64,000 bases of DNA from Rouxiella badensis (GCF_002093665.1 NZ_MRWE01000025.1:1-64000); one strand, 5' to 3'. Counted from the stretch's first letter, positions 43,874 to 53,714 are shown. Numbers and translations: made by a program. The notes: generated from the sequence alone by a model not told the origin.

Positions 43874-44855
43874 TCTCAACCGATTGAAACCCGCCAGTAA
43901 CGAGGGCTATCTGGCCTGGGTGCTGGTGGCACTGATTGTCATTTTTACGCTGTCGACGCCGCAGTTCATGACGCTGCGCAACCTGCTTGACCTCATCGAA
44001 AGCTACGCGGTCAGCGGCATCTTTGCGCTCGGCCTGTTCGTGGTGCTGGTCACCGGCGGTATCGATATCTCCTTCGCCGCCGTCGCGTCGGTGGTGCAGT
44101 ACATCATTGCCACGCTGGCCATTCGCTACGGCATGACCAATCCGCTCGGCAGCATAGTGCTGGCGATGGCTATCGGGACCACGCTGGGCATGGTTAACGC
44201 GGTGCTTATTTACTGTCTGCGCATTGTGTCGATCATCGTCACCATCAGCATGCAGTCGCTGCTGTTTGGCATGCTGATGTGGCTCACCAACGGGACCAGC
44301 CTGTACGACCTGCCTGACTGGCTCATTACCCCCTTGAAAGTGCTGCCTTTTAGCGTCGGAGCCGAGCATTACCAGATTGGGTTACCGCTGGTCGTGATGC
44401 TGCTGGTCGCCGCGATGACCTGGGTGCTGTTAAACAAAACGCACCTCGGGCGGCAGCTGTTTGCCGTCGGTGGAGACCAGGAATCCGCACGCCGTATCGG
44501 CATTCGCGTGGGGCTGCTGCACCTGTTTGCCTATGGCTATCTCGGCGCAATGGCGGCGATTGGCGGTCTGGTGCAGGTTTATCGCGTCGGCGAGGTGGTG
44601 CCTAACGCGTTGGTCGGCGGTGAGCTCGACGTACTGGCCGCGGCGGTGCTGGGCGGTGCCAGCCTCAACGGCGGCAAAGGGAGCGTCGTGGGGACGCTGA
44701 TGGGCGTATTTCTGATTGGTATCCTGAAAAACGGGCTGAATCTGATAGGCGTGTCCAACTACTTCATGAATGTGGTGATCGGCGGCGTGATCGTGGTGGC
44801 TATCACCGTTACGCATTACAAGAAACGCAAAGAAACCGACGTCGGCTTTGCCTGA
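43866..44855 (+). CDS. Sugar ABC transporter permease (first)
   Basis: 329-residue inner-membrane protein of the RbsC/AlsC (BPD_transp_2) family with about eight to ten helices and the motif GGIDISFAAVASV near residue 65. GGELDVLAAAVLGGASLNGGKG is the conserved cytoplasmic loop that contacts the ATPase. It overlaps the ATPase gene end, so the two are translationally coupled. With the second permease it would form a heteromeric channel. Confidence 0.9.
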   Translation: MLNLNRLKPASNEGYLAWVLVALIVIFTLSTPQFMTLRNLLDLIESYAVSGIFALGLFVVLVTGGIDISFAAVASVVQYIIATLAIRYGMTNPLGSIVLAMAIGTTLGMVNAVLIYCLRIVSIIVTISMQSLLFGMLMWLTNGTSLYDLPDWLITPLKVLPFSVGAEHYQIGLPLVVMLLVAAMTWVLLNKTHLGRQLFAVGGDQESARRIGIRVGLLHLFAYGYLGAMAAIGGLVQVYRVGEVVPNALVGGELDVLAAAVLGGASLNGGKGSVVGTLMGVFLIGILKNGLNLIGVSNYFMNVVIGGVIVVAITVTHYKKRKETDVGFA

Positions 44856-44889
44856 TGCCCGTTTTTGCTGATACCCAAGGAGTGCAGCC

Positions 44890-45972
44890 ATGTTTGCAAA
44901 ATCCAAGAGTTTAACGATGAAACAGAAAACCGACAGCAAGGTCCTCCCGCTTCCACGTTTCAAAATGGACGCAACCAATATCGGGCTGATTTTGCTGCTG
45001 GTTCTGGTGGTGGTGGGCTTCAGCATCGCCATGCCGGGACGTTTTTTCAGTGACGCAACCTTCATGAGCGTTGCCTTCCAGCTGCCCGAACTGGGCCTGC
45101 TGACCCTGGCGATGTTTATCCCCATCCTGAGCGGCGGTCTGAATTTGTGCATTATCGCCACCGCCAATTTGACCAGCCTGCTGATGGCCTGGGTGTTTAT
45201 GACCTATCTGCCGCCGGACGCCAGCCTGCTGATGCAGGCGGTGTGGCTGACTCTGGCGCTGGTTGGGGCAATGATTCTGGCGCTGGCAATCGGCGTGCTG
45301 ACCGGCGCGCTGGTGGCCTATATTGGCGCGCACCCGATTCTGGTGACGCTGGCGACCATGACCATGGTCAACGGCATTGGTATCTATCTTTCACGCGGCG
45401 CTGCGTTGAGCGGCATGCCGGACATCGTGCGCTTTATCGGGGCCGAGACCGTGCTCGGCGTGCCGGTACCGCTGATCGTTTTCCTGGCGACCGCGGTGGT
45501 TATTTCGGTATTTCTCGAGCGTACCCGCCTCGGTAAATACATCTACATGAGCGGCAGCAACATCAATGCCACCCACTTTAGCGGCGTGAACACCCATCGC
45601 GTACTGATTGCCATCTACGTGCTGTCGAGCATGCTTTGCGTGATTGCCGGACTCATCATGATGGCGCGCTTCAATTCGGCGCGCATGGGCTACGGCGACT
45701 CTTATCTGCTGCTCACCGTGCTGGCGATCATTCTCGGGGGAACGGATCCGTTTGGCGGCTTCGGCAAGGTCAGCGGCGTAGTGCTCTCGCTGATTGTTTT
45801 ACAGGTTATCGCGACCGGTCTGAACCTGCTCAATGTCAGTCCGCACTTCAGCCTGGCGATGTGGGGCGTGGTGCTGATTGCGGTGCTGGCGGTGAAATTC
45901 TTCCGCAACCGTTATTTGCAACGTCGGGCCAGCCGCCGCAGCGCCGCCAAAGCGCGCGCCGCTCAACTTTGA
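44890..45972 (+). CDS. Sugar ABC transporter permease (second)
   Basis: 360-residue permease of the same RbsC-like family, with the ATPase-contact loop LTVLAIILGGTDPFGGFGKV and an N-terminal charged extension before the first helix. The AAGGAG at 44877-44882 supports ATG 44890. The presence of two different permeases parallels the LsrC/LsrD and YtfT/YjfF pairs, unlike the single AlsC of the E. coli allose system. It ends with a basic tail. Confidence 0.88.
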   Translation: MFAKSKSLTMKQKTDSKVLPLPRFKMDATNIGLILLLVLVVVGFSIAMPGRFFSDATFMSVAFQLPELGLLTLAMFIPILSGGLNLCIIATANLTSLLMAWVFMTYLPPDASLLMQAVWLTLALVGAMILALAIGVLTGALVAYIGAHPILVTLATMTMVNGIGIYLSRGAALSGMPDIVRFIGAETVLGVPVPLIVFLATAVVISVFLERTRLGKYIYMSGSNINATHFSGVNTHRVLIAIYVLSSMLCVIAGLIMMARFNSARMGYGDSYLLLTVLAIILGGTDPFGGFGKVSGVVLSLIVLQVIATGLNLLNVSPHFSLAMWGVVLIAVLAVKFFRNRYLQRRASRRSAAKARAAQL

Positions 45973-46040
45973 ATTAAAGAAATCAATTAATGACTGACAA
46001 CTCTCTGACCATCGGCCTCTGGGGCCATGAGGAAAACGCC

Positions 46041-46721
46041 ATGGAATACAAAATTTCGCCTTCATTAATGTGCATGAGCCTGTTTGATATCAAAGAGCAG
46101 CTCTCGGTGCTCAATCGCCGCGCTGACATGCTGCACATCGATATCATGGACGGACACTATGTGAAAAATATCACCCTGTCGCCGTTCTTTATCGAGCAGA
46201 TTCGTCCGCACACGCCGCTGGTGCTGGACGTGCATATGATGGTGGAGAATCCGACCGACTTTATCGAGGCGATCGCCAACGCGGGTGCCGATTTTATCTG
46301 TCCACACGCTGAAACCATCAACCGCGATGCGTTTCGCGTGATCAACCAGATCCGATCGTTCGGCAAAAAGGTCGGTGTAGTGTTAAATCCGGCGACGCCG
46401 GTGGAATTTATTCAGCACTATATTCACCTGCTGGACAAAATCACCATCATGACGGTCGATCCGGGCTATGCCGGACAGCCGTTCATCCCTGAAATGCTCA
46501 ATAAAGTCAGCCAGCTGCGTGCCCTGAAGCAGCAGCATGGCTACAAATATCTGATCGAAATCGACGGATCCTGCAACGAACGCACCTATCAGGATCTGAT
46601 GGCCGCTGGCGCAGAAGTCTTGATCGTGGGCACCTCTGGCCTGTTCAATCTGGATAAAGATCTGGATAAAGCCTGGGACAAAATGCTCGATCAGATGCGT
46701 CTGGCACGTCAGGCAGCCTAA
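46041..46721 (+). CDS. alsE: D-allulose-6-phosphate 3-epimerase-like protein
   Basis: 226-residue TIM-barrel epimerase of the ribulose-phosphate 3-epimerase family. ISPSLMCMSL, HIDIMDGHY (metal ligands His and Asp), LDVHMMVE, TVDPGYAGQPFIPEML and EIDGSCNE follow E. coli AlsE more than Rpe: AlsE has the same SLMCM, FIPEML and VDGSCN features. It would interconvert allulose 6-phosphate and fructose 6-phosphate. I start at ATG 46041 (MEYKISPS) after GAGGA, not the upstream in-frame ATG at 45990. A ribulose 5-phosphate specificity remains possible. Confidence 0.8.
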   Translation: MEYKISPSLMCMSLFDIKEQLSVLNRRADMLHIDIMDGHYVKNITLSPFFIEQIRPHTPLVLDVHMMVENPTDFIEAIANAGADFICPHAETINRDAFRVINQIRSFGKKVGVVLNPATPVEFIQHYIHLLDKITIMTVDPGYAGQPFIPEMLNKVSQLRALKQQHGYKYLIEIDGSCNERTYQDLMAAGAEVLIVGTSGLFNLDKDLDKAWDKMLDQMRLARQAA

Positions 46722-46736
46722 GGGCAGGAGAGCCGT

Positions 46737-47684
46737 ATGCGGTATTTTCTCGGCGTAGATATTGGCGGAACCAGCACGCGTTTGATGCTGATGGACAGCA
46801 GTCAGACGTTTCATGGTTACAGAAAAGTGGCGACGCAGTCTTGGGCGGGGTTGAGCGACCCGCTGAGCGGCCTTCAGCAGGTGATTAGCGACTATTTACA
46901 GCAGGCGGGCAAGGCAGAACAGGTTGCCAGAGTGATGCTGGGGCTGCCCGGGATCCTCTCGCGCGATCGCCAGACCGTGCTGTCACTGCCGTTTATTCCG
47001 GCGCTCGACGACCAGCCCGTTGCACGGCTGCTGTCAGAGCGACTGGGGTTGCCGGTGGTCATGGACAAAGACGTTAACCATCTGATGTGGTGGGACTTAA
47101 CCCGTCTGGCGCAGCTGCCTGACGTGGCGGTCGGCGTGTATCTCGGCACCGGGCTTGGCAACAGCCTGTGGCTTAATAAGGACTTTTATCACGGTGCACA
47201 CGGCGCGGCCGGTGAACTCGGTCACATTCCGTTGGCAGGAAATCCGGCACTTTGTCCCTGTGGCAAAATCGGCTGCGTCGAGACGCTGACCTCGGGCAAC
47301 TGGCTGGCGGGGTGGAAGCGTCAGCATGCCGCCGAGACGGCGTTTGAGCGGCTGTTTACCGACTTCGGCGAGCATCCTGATTTAGTCGAATTTGTTGACC
47401 GTCTGGGGCGGACGATCGCGACTGAAATGAACATCCTCGACCCGCAGTATCTGGTGCTCGGCGGCGGCGTGCTGTCGATGGCGGGATTCCCGCTGTCGAG
47501 GCTCGAACGGCAAATTCGCAGTCATCTGCGCGGACCGCAACCGGCCAATGGTCTGACGATAGTGTTGAGCGGTGTAACGGATGAAACGGGCTGTCGCGGC
47601 GCCTGTCTGGCCGCCGAGCGCGACTTTAATCTTTATGAACCTCAGGGTTCCGGCATCGCAATGCCACTAAGGAGAAAGGCATGA
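46737..47684 (+). CDS. alsK: ROK-family sugar kinase, allose kinase-like
   Basis: 315-residue ROK kinase with the phosphate-binding motif DIGGTSTR (8-15), the YLGTGLGNSLW loop, GAHGAAGELGHIPL and the zinc motif CPCGKIGCVE. From memory it is most like E. coli AlsK in the GELGHIPL region and in ending its ATP-site loop as LDPQYLVLGGGV. It would phosphorylate allose or a related hexose at C6. It begins 15 bases after alsE, and its stop overlaps the ribokinase-like gene (ATGA). Confidence 0.78.
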   Translation: MRYFLGVDIGGTSTRLMLMDSSQTFHGYRKVATQSWAGLSDPLSGLQQVISDYLQQAGKAEQVARVMLGLPGILSRDRQTVLSLPFIPALDDQPVARLLSERLGLPVVMDKDVNHLMWWDLTRLAQLPDVAVGVYLGTGLGNSLWLNKDFYHGAHGAAGELGHIPLAGNPALCPCGKIGCVETLTSGNWLAGWKRQHAAETAFERLFTDFGEHPDLVEFVDRLGRTIATEMNILDPQYLVLGGGVLSMAGFPLSRLERQIRSHLRGPQPANGLTIVLSGVTDETGCRGACLAAERDFNLYEPQGSGIAMPLRRKA

Positions 47685-48625
47685 AGAAAGGCAAAGTCTG
47701 CGTTTTAGGCTCTTTTAACCTGGATATCGTGGCGGGAATGTCACGTTTTCCGCAGCCGGGCGAGTCGTTGATTGCCCATAACAGCATGATGGGGGCGGGA
47801 GGCAAAGGGGCCAACCAGGCGGTCGCCGCCCTGCGCGCCGGGGCGCGCGTACACTACATCGGTAAGGTCGGACGCGATGATTTCGGCACCTTTGCACGTC
47901 GCCACCTCGACAGCGCCGGGTTTGACGCCGTCACGCTTTTTTCAACCGCCGATTACCCGACCGGCAACGCGCTCATTTATGTGGCGGGCGTCGATGCCGA
48001 AAACATGATTGCCGTCGATCCGGGCGCGAACCTGACTTTTACTCAGGACGAGATAGAACAGTGCCGACCTGCTATCGCCGCCGCCGACATCCTACTCACG
48101 CAGCTTGAAAACAATCTTCCGGCCATTGAGAGGGTCATTGATATTGCCGCCGAGGCCGGGACGTACATTATTTTAAACCCTGCGCCTTTCCAGCCGGTTT
48201 CCGACCTACTGTTGTCGAAAGTGGATCTGCTGACCCCCAACGCTACCGAGTGCACGTTGCTGACCGGAATTGAAGTCAACGATATTGCCTCGGCGCAGCG
48301 GGCAGCGAAGGTGTTGCATGGCAAAGGCATCAAGGCGCTGATTATTACGCTCGGTACGCAGGGCGCGCTGCTGTCGGTGGCGGGGCAAACGCAGCTGATT
48401 GCCGCCATTCCTGCCGTGCCGAAAGACACCACCGGTGCAGGCGACGCTTTTAACGGCGCGCTGGCCTCACAGCTCGCGGGCGGTATACCGCTGGACGATG
48501 CGGCCCGTTTTGCTTCAGCCTATGCGTCGGTGTGCGTCGAAAGAGCGGGGGCGGCCGCCTCGATGCCAAGCTACGAAGAGGCGCTGGAGCGTCAGGCGTC
48601 CGCTCAGCCGCAGATTGTTCAATAA
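47681..48625 (+). CDS. Ribokinase-like PfkB-family sugar kinase
   Basis: 314-residue PfkB-family kinase. GSFNLDIV, GGKGANQAVAALRAG (41-55), LNPAPF, LTPNATE and the catalytic DTTGAGDAFNGAL motif are those of ribokinase. It would phosphorylate ribose or a ketohexose such as allulose. The start overlaps the alsK stop by four bases, so it belongs to the same operon. Two sugar kinases in one operon suggest two substrates or two steps. Confidence 0.88.
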   Translation: MKKGKVCVLGSFNLDIVAGMSRFPQPGESLIAHNSMMGAGGKGANQAVAALRAGARVHYIGKVGRDDFGTFARRHLDSAGFDAVTLFSTADYPTGNALIYVAGVDAENMIAVDPGANLTFTQDEIEQCRPAIAAADILLTQLENNLPAIERVIDIAAEAGTYIILNPAPFQPVSDLLLSKVDLLTPNATECTLLTGIEVNDIASAQRAAKVLHGKGIKALIITLGTQGALLSVAGQTQLIAAIPAVPKDTTGAGDAFNGALASQLAGGIPLDDAARFASAYASVCVERAGAAASMPSYEEALERQASAQPQIVQ

Positions 48626-48718
48626 CATTTGCATATTAAATAATCACATTACTGACATTTTACTGAAATACAGAAAGACTAGGGTAAGCATCCAATCAAG
48701 ACCCGCTGGAAATGAGCG

Positions 48719-49591
48719 ATGCGACACAAGATATTCCCTTACCTGATTTTATTGCCGACTCTGGTCTTTCTGTTTGCTTTTACCTACTTCCCACTGCTGC
48801 GTTCGGCAATGGACAGCCTGTTCGACAGCCGCATGGCAAGCAGCAATCCTCCCTTTGTCGGCCTGCAAAACTATCAGCGCCTGTTTGAAGACGCGGTGTT
48901 TTGGCGCGCGCTGCTTAATAACCTTGCCTACATTCTGATGACCGTCATTCCCGGTATCGTGCTGGCGCTGCTGTTGGCGGTGGCACTATGGGAAAACACC
49001 TCGCTTAATCGCTGGCTGCGTACCGCCTTCTTCTTCCCAATGATTATCCCGCTGGTGAGCGCCGCAACCCTGTGGCTGTTTATCTTCATGCCGGGAATGG
49101 GGCTGCTCGACTACTACCTGGCCAAGTTTTTCGGTCCGATGAACAACAACTATTTGGGCATGAGCAATACGGCGCTGATTGCCCTGAGCGTGATTGGCGT
49201 CTGGAAGTTCGCCGGGTATTACATGCTGTTTTTCCTGGCCGGTTTGCAGTCTATTCCTGCTTCGGCGCGCGAGGCGGCGCTGATGGAAGGCGCGTCGCGT
49301 ACCCAGGTGTTTTTCTACATTACCTTGCCGCTGCTGAGACCGACCATCAGCTTTGTGGTCACTATCGCGCTGATTTATTCCATCACCCAAATCGACCACG
49401 TCGCAGTTATGACTCAGGGTGGGCCGAACAACGCAACCACCGTGCTGCTTTATTACATTCAGAGTCTCGCCAACGACACGCACGATTTAGGTAAAGCCTC
49501 GGCGGCGACCTTTATCACGCTGCTGTTGCTGTTTGCCTTCTCGGTTCTCAATCTGCGCGTTCTGGAAAGAGGAGCTCACCATGAGCGTTGA
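48719..49591 (+). CDS. UgpA/MalF-type ABC permease
   Basis: 290-residue inner-membrane permease with six helices and the EAA loop PASAREAALMEGASRTQVFF, as in UgpA and other CUT1 family proteins. A GGA about nine bases before ATG 48719 is its only ribosome site. It begins the second ABC operon, 93 bases after the ribokinase-like gene, in an AT-rich gap that may hold a promoter. It overlaps the next permease by 11 bases. Confidence 0.88.
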   Translation: MRHKIFPYLILLPTLVFLFAFTYFPLLRSAMDSLFDSRMASSNPPFVGLQNYQRLFEDAVFWRALLNNLAYILMTVIPGIVLALLLAVALWENTSLNRWLRTAFFFPMIIPLVSAATLWLFIFMPGMGLLDYYLAKFFGPMNNNYLGMSNTALIALSVIGVWKFAGYYMLFFLAGLQSIPASAREAALMEGASRTQVFFYITLPLLRPTISFVVTIALIYSITQIDHVAVMTQGGPNNATTVLLYYIQSLANDTHDLGKASAATFITLLLLFAFSVLNLRVLERGAHHER

Positions 49592-50471
49592 AACATCACC
49601 ACCACTGAGCGTGAAAAGTCGCGCCGTGCCACGTCAGGGAACGCGGCTTCTGCGCCGCAGTTCGCGCATGACGCTGCCGATTTTACTGTGTTGTGCCGCG
49701 CTGCTGTGGTTAACGCCGTTTATCTGGATGCTCTCGTCGTCGTTTAGCGAAAGCAGCTTCTCGCCTGACATGGCTTCAATGCTGCCGCGCTTTCCGCTGA
49801 CGTTCGACAACTTCCGTCAGGCTTGGGAAAGCGCCGACTGGCTGCGGCTCTATGCCAACACGCTGTTCTTCGCCTTTGGCACTTTTCTGGTCCAGTTGGT
49901 CACCATCACCACGGCGGGCTACGTCTTTGCCTATCACGAGTTTCGCGGCAAGCAGACGCTGTTCTATCTGCTGCTCATTCAGCTGATGATTATGCCGGTG
50001 ATCATGATGGTGCCTAACATGATGATCCTTAAACAGATTGGTCTGCTCAATACCTTGACGGGCACCATGATGCCGTACTTTGCCTCGGCGTTCGGTGTGT
50101 TCCTGATGCGTCAGGCGTTTCTCGCCATCCCGCGTGAAATTGAAGAGGCCGCGCTGATGGAGGGTTGCCGCTGGTGGCAGGTGGTGTTCCGCGTGCTTAT
50201 CCCGATGTCTTGGCCCGCCATTCTGGCCTTCGCTACCGTCAGCGTGACCTATCACTGGAACGAATATCTGTGGCCGCTGATGGTGCTCAATGACCCTGAT
50301 AAACAGGTGCTGACCGTGGGGCTGGTGTCATTCGCGATGGGCGCCGAGTCGGGCGGGCAATGGGGACTCATTACCGCAGGCACGCTGATGGTCTGCTTCC
50401 CGCTGATGTTGGCTTTTATCATTTTTCAGAAACAGTTCCTTAAAAGCTTCGGTTTTTCAGGCATTAAATAG
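49581..50471 (+). CDS. UgpE/MalG-type ABC permease
   Basis: 296-residue partner permease, started at ATG 49581 after AGGAG. A charged N-terminal segment precedes six helices, and the EAA loop is IPREIEEAALMEGCRWWQVV. It overlaps the UgpA-like gene. CUT1 transporters of this type carry oligosaccharides or glycerol phosphates. The adjacent GpdQ argues for glycerophosphodiesters. Confidence 0.88.
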   Translation: MSVETSPPLSVKSRAVPRQGTRLLRRSSRMTLPILLCCAALLWLTPFIWMLSSSFSESSFSPDMASMLPRFPLTFDNFRQAWESADWLRLYANTLFFAFGTFLVQLVTITTAGYVFAYHEFRGKQTLFYLLLIQLMIMPVIMMVPNMMILKQIGLLNTLTGTMMPYFASAFGVFLMRQAFLAIPREIEEAALMEGCRWWQVVFRVLIPMSWPAILAFATVSVTYHWNEYLWPLMVLNDPDKQVLTVGLVSFAMGAESGGQWGLITAGTLMVCFPLMLAFIIFQKQFLKSFGFSGIK

Positions 50472-50480
50472 GGAGTTCTC

Positions 50481-51308
50481 ATGTTTTTAGCACAAATTTC
50501 CGACATGCATTTTCGCAGCCACGGCCGCAAGCTGTATGACTTTATCGACGTTAACGCCTGCAACGCCGAGGTGGTGAGCCAGCTTAATGCGCTGGAAGAA
50601 CGTCCCGACGCGGTAATCATCACCGGAGACATCGTTAACTGCGGTTTAGCCTCCGAATATCAGGTTGCACGACGTACGTTGAGCAATTTGCACTATCCGC
50701 TGTACATTATTCCCGGCAATCACGACGACAAAGCGCAGTTCCTGGAATCCATGGGCCCGCTGTGTCCGCTGCTGGGGACTGACCCGCAGAATATGCACTA
50801 TGCGGTCGATGATTTTGACATGCGCCTGCTGTTTATCGACACCAGCGTACCCGGCGAGTCGAAGGGCTGGTTGACGCTGGAAACCTTGTCTTGGCTTGAG
50901 GCCCAGCTGGAGCAGGGCGGCGACAAACCGACGGCGGTATTTATGCACCATCCACCGATGAAGCTCGGCTCGGCGCAGATGGACCGTATTGCCTGCGAGA
51001 ACGGTGACCAACTGCTGGCACTGATCGAACGCTTTCCTTCGCTGTGCCGCGTATTCTGTGGCCATACCCATCGTTTGATCTTTACCCAGTATCGTCAGGC
51101 GATTATCACCACCATTCCCGGTACCGTCCATCAGGTTCCCTACTATCACGAGAACCCTGCCCCCTATTACAACCTCGAGCCAGCGGCCTGCCTGATGCAC
51201 CGCCTGGTCGATAACACCGGTTTGGTCAGCTATCTGCATCCGCTTTCACAGTATCCGGGACCCTATCTTTACGATGCCAATATCAGCTGCCCGGTGGATG
51301 AAAAATAA
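50481..51308 (+). CDS. gpdQ: Glycerophosphodiesterase GpdQ
   Basis: 275-residue binuclear metallophosphoesterase. From memory it follows Klebsiella (Enterobacter) aerogenes GpdQ along its entire length, for example [20 protein letters not shown] and [17 protein letters not shown]. All eight metal ligands are present at the same numbers: D8, H10, D50, N80, H81, H156, H195 and H197. GpdQ hydrolyses glycerophosphodiesters and also many non-natural phosphodiesters. No signal peptide is seen, so it acts in the cytoplasm on imported substrate. It sits in the middle of the ABC operon and its stop overlaps the ATPase start (TAATG). Confidence 0.92.
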   Translation: MFLAQISDMHFRSHGRKLYDFIDVNACNAEVVSQLNALEERPDAVIITGDIVNCGLASEYQVARRTLSNLHYPLYIIPGNHDDKAQFLESMGPLCPLLGTDPQNMHYAVDDFDMRLLFIDTSVPGESKGWLTLETLSWLEAQLEQGGDKPTAVFMHHPPMKLGSAQMDRIACENGDQLLALIERFPSLCRVFCGHTHRLIFTQYRQAIITTIPGTVHQVPYYHENPAPYYNLEPAACLMHRLVDNTGLVSYLHPLSQYPGPYLYDANISCPVDEK

Positions 51309-52414
51309 TGTCGAGTCTCCGTCTGGAAAATATCAGCAAGCAGTTTGAAGGCAGCATGGCGGTCAATAATCTGTCGCTCGAAATAGCCGACGGCGAGTTT
51401 CTGGTGCTGGTTGGGCCTTCAGGCTGTGGGAAGAGTACGCTGCTGCGCCTGTTGGCCGGCCTGGAGCAGGTTACCGAGGGGCGGATTTTACAGGCGGGAA
51501 CTGACATCACGGCGCTGGAACCGCGTGAGCGTAACTTCTCGATGATCTTCCAGAATTACGCCCTCTTCCCGCACATGACGGTGGAACAGAACATTACCTT
51601 CGGCATGCGCATGCGCAACGAGCCTAAGTCAAAGCACCGGGCGCGGGTCGACCGCGTGGCGGACCTCTTGCAGCTCGGCGAACTGCTTAACCGCAAGCCG
51701 GGCAAGCTTTCGGGCGGTCAGCGGCAGCGCGTGGCGATGGCGCGGGCGATCGTGCGTGACCCTAAGCTGTTTCTGATGGATGAGCCGCTGTCGAATCTCG
51801 ATGCGCGGCTGAGAACCGAGGTGCGCGACGGCATCATGACGCTGCACCAGCAGCTGAAAACCAGCACGGTCTATGTCACCCACGATCAGATGGAAGCGAT
51901 GACCATGGCCGATCGCATTGCGGTGCTCAACAAGGGGCATCTGCAGCAGATTGGCGCACCGCAGACACTGTACGCGCATCCTGCAAACCTGTTTGTGGCC
52001 GGATTCATCGGCACGCCAGCGATGAACATTTTCAAACTTCCCTGCCGCGACGGCGTGGTGATGGTCGGCAATCAGGCCGTCAATCTGCCCGATACCGCGC
52101 ATGCACGCCAGCTGACCGAGGTTTATTTGGGCATCAGACCTGAACACATCGACGACAGTTCGGCCTATCGGGACCCGGGCAATCCGGGCGAACGCCTTCA
52201 TCTCGAGGCGTCATTGACCTACTGCGAACTGCTGGGGGCGGACTATCTCAACCACGCGCAGTCACCATTGGGCGCCCTGCGCTACCTGCGTGAAAACCGT
52301 GGTAATGCCCCCCAGGCCAATCAGCAGGTCAGCCTGAGTTTTTCCTTGCACGACATTCATCTTTTTTCAGGTCAAAACCAGCAAAACTTACACCGGGAGA
52401 GTCAGAATGCGTAA
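51308..52414 (+). CDS. UgpC/MalK-type ABC transporter ATPase
   Basis: 368-residue ATPase with Walker A GPSGCGKST, Q-loop FQNYALFPHM, signature LSGGQRQRVAMARA, Walker B LFLMDEPLSNLD and a C-terminal regulatory OB-fold domain, as in UgpC and MalK. It overlaps gpdQ at its start and the binding-protein gene at its end by eight bases, so the whole operon is tightly coupled. Confidence 0.92.
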   Translation: MSSLRLENISKQFEGSMAVNNLSLEIADGEFLVLVGPSGCGKSTLLRLLAGLEQVTEGRILQAGTDITALEPRERNFSMIFQNYALFPHMTVEQNITFGMRMRNEPKSKHRARVDRVADLLQLGELLNRKPGKLSGGQRQRVAMARAIVRDPKLFLMDEPLSNLDARLRTEVRDGIMTLHQQLKTSTVYVTHDQMEAMTMADRIAVLNKGHLQQIGAPQTLYAHPANLFVAGFIGTPAMNIFKLPCRDGVVMVGNQAVNLPDTAHARQLTEVYLGIRPEHIDDSSAYRDPGNPGERLHLEASLTYCELLGADYLNHAQSPLGALRYLRENRGNAPQANQQVSLSFSLHDIHLFSGQNQQNLHRESQNA

Positions 52415-53714
52415 TATCCAGGCGCTCACCTTAGCAGTCACCATGATGACTGCGTGCGCCGTATCAGCAAAACAGAGTATTGATTTCATGTTCCCCGCGC
52501 CGGTCGACGGCAAACTGACGATGGAGATGACGCGGGTCATCAAGGAGTTCAACCAGTCGCAGAATGACGTTGAGGTGCGCGGCATCTTCACCGGCAACTA
52601 CGACACTACCAAGGTGAAAGCCGAGGCGGCCGCGAAATCCGGTGAACCACCGGCCTTGGTCATTATGTCTGCCAACTTCACCGCCGATCTGGCGATTAAA
52701 AATGAAATCCTGCCGATGGATGAGCTGTTTAAATACGGCAACCAAAAGGCAACGCCATTCCTGAGTGAAAACTTCTGGCCCGCGATGCGTCAGAATGCAC
52801 AGGTTAACGGCGTGACCTACGCGATTCCGTTCCATAACTCGACGCCTATCCTTTATTACAATAAAGATATGTTTAAGAAGGCCGGTATCGACCATCCACC
52901 GGTCGACTGGGCCGAACTTTTGGCGGATGCCAAAAAGCTGACCGACGAATCGAAAGGGCAGTGGGGCGTAATGCTGCCCTCAACCAACGATGACTACGGT
53001 GCCTGGATCCTCTCTGCACTGACTCGCGCCAACGGCGGCAACTACTTCAACGCCGACTATCCGGGCGAAGTCTATTACAACCAGCCGTCCACCATTGGTG
53101 CGCTGCGCTTCTGGCAGAATCTGGTTTATCGCGACAAAGTGATGCCAGCCGGTGTGCTGAACTCGAAGCAGATTAGCGCCGCCTTCTTCTCGGGAAAACT
53201 GGGCATGGCGATGCTGAGTACTGGCGCACTAGGCTTTATGCGTGAAAACACCAAAGACTTTGAGCTGGGCGTGGCGATGATGCCGAAAGAGGTGCGTAAC
53301 GCCGTGACCATTGGCGGAGCAAGCCTGGTCAGCTTTAAGGGGATTTCCGACGAACAGAAAAAAGCGGCCTTTACCTTCCTGCAATATCTGGTGAGCCCGA
53401 AAGTGAACGGCAGCTGGAGTCGCTTTACCGGCTATTTCTCGCCGCGTATGGCGTCTTATGATACGCCGGAGATGAAGGATTACCTTGCCAAGGATCCGCG
53501 CGCGGCGATAGCGCTTGACCAGCTCAAGTTTGCGATGCCGTGGTATGCAACCTATGAAACGGTCGCCGTGCGTCAGGCGATGGAGAATCAGCTGGGTGCT
53601 TTGATGAACGACGCCAAGCTGACGCCGGAAGCCGCTGCCGCTGAAGCGCAGAAGCAGGCCGATGCCATCATGAAGCCTTACAACGAGCAGACCGCGTTAA
53701 GCGTTCCTAAATAA
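52407..53714 (+). CDS. UgpB-like ABC substrate-binding protein
   Basis: 435-residue CUT1-type binding protein with a signal peptide ending VSA (about residue 20). FHNSTPILYYNKDMFKKAGI and IGGASLVSFKG resemble UgpB, which binds sn-glycerol 3-phosphate and glycerophosphodiesters. Its sequence is far from UgpB in places, so another diester or sugar phosphate is possible. It is the last gene of the operon and is followed by a hairpin. Confidence 0.85.
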   Translation: MRNIQALTLAVTMMTACAVSAKQSIDFMFPAPVDGKLTMEMTRVIKEFNQSQNDVEVRGIFTGNYDTTKVKAEAAAKSGEPPALVIMSANFTADLAIKNEILPMDELFKYGNQKATPFLSENFWPAMRQNAQVNGVTYAIPFHNSTPILYYNKDMFKKAGIDHPPVDWAELLADAKKLTDESKGQWGVMLPSTNDDYGAWILSALTRANGGNYFNADYPGEVYYNQPSTIGALRFWQNLVYRDKVMPAGVLNSKQISAAFFSGKLGMAMLSTGALGFMRENTKDFELGVAMMPKEVRNAVTIGGASLVSFKGISDEQKKAAFTFLQYLVSPKVNGSWSRFTGYFSPRMASYDTPEMKDYLAKDPRAAIALDQLKFAMPWYATYETVAVRQAMENQLGALMNDAKLTPEAAAAEAQKQADAIMKPYNEQTALSVPK

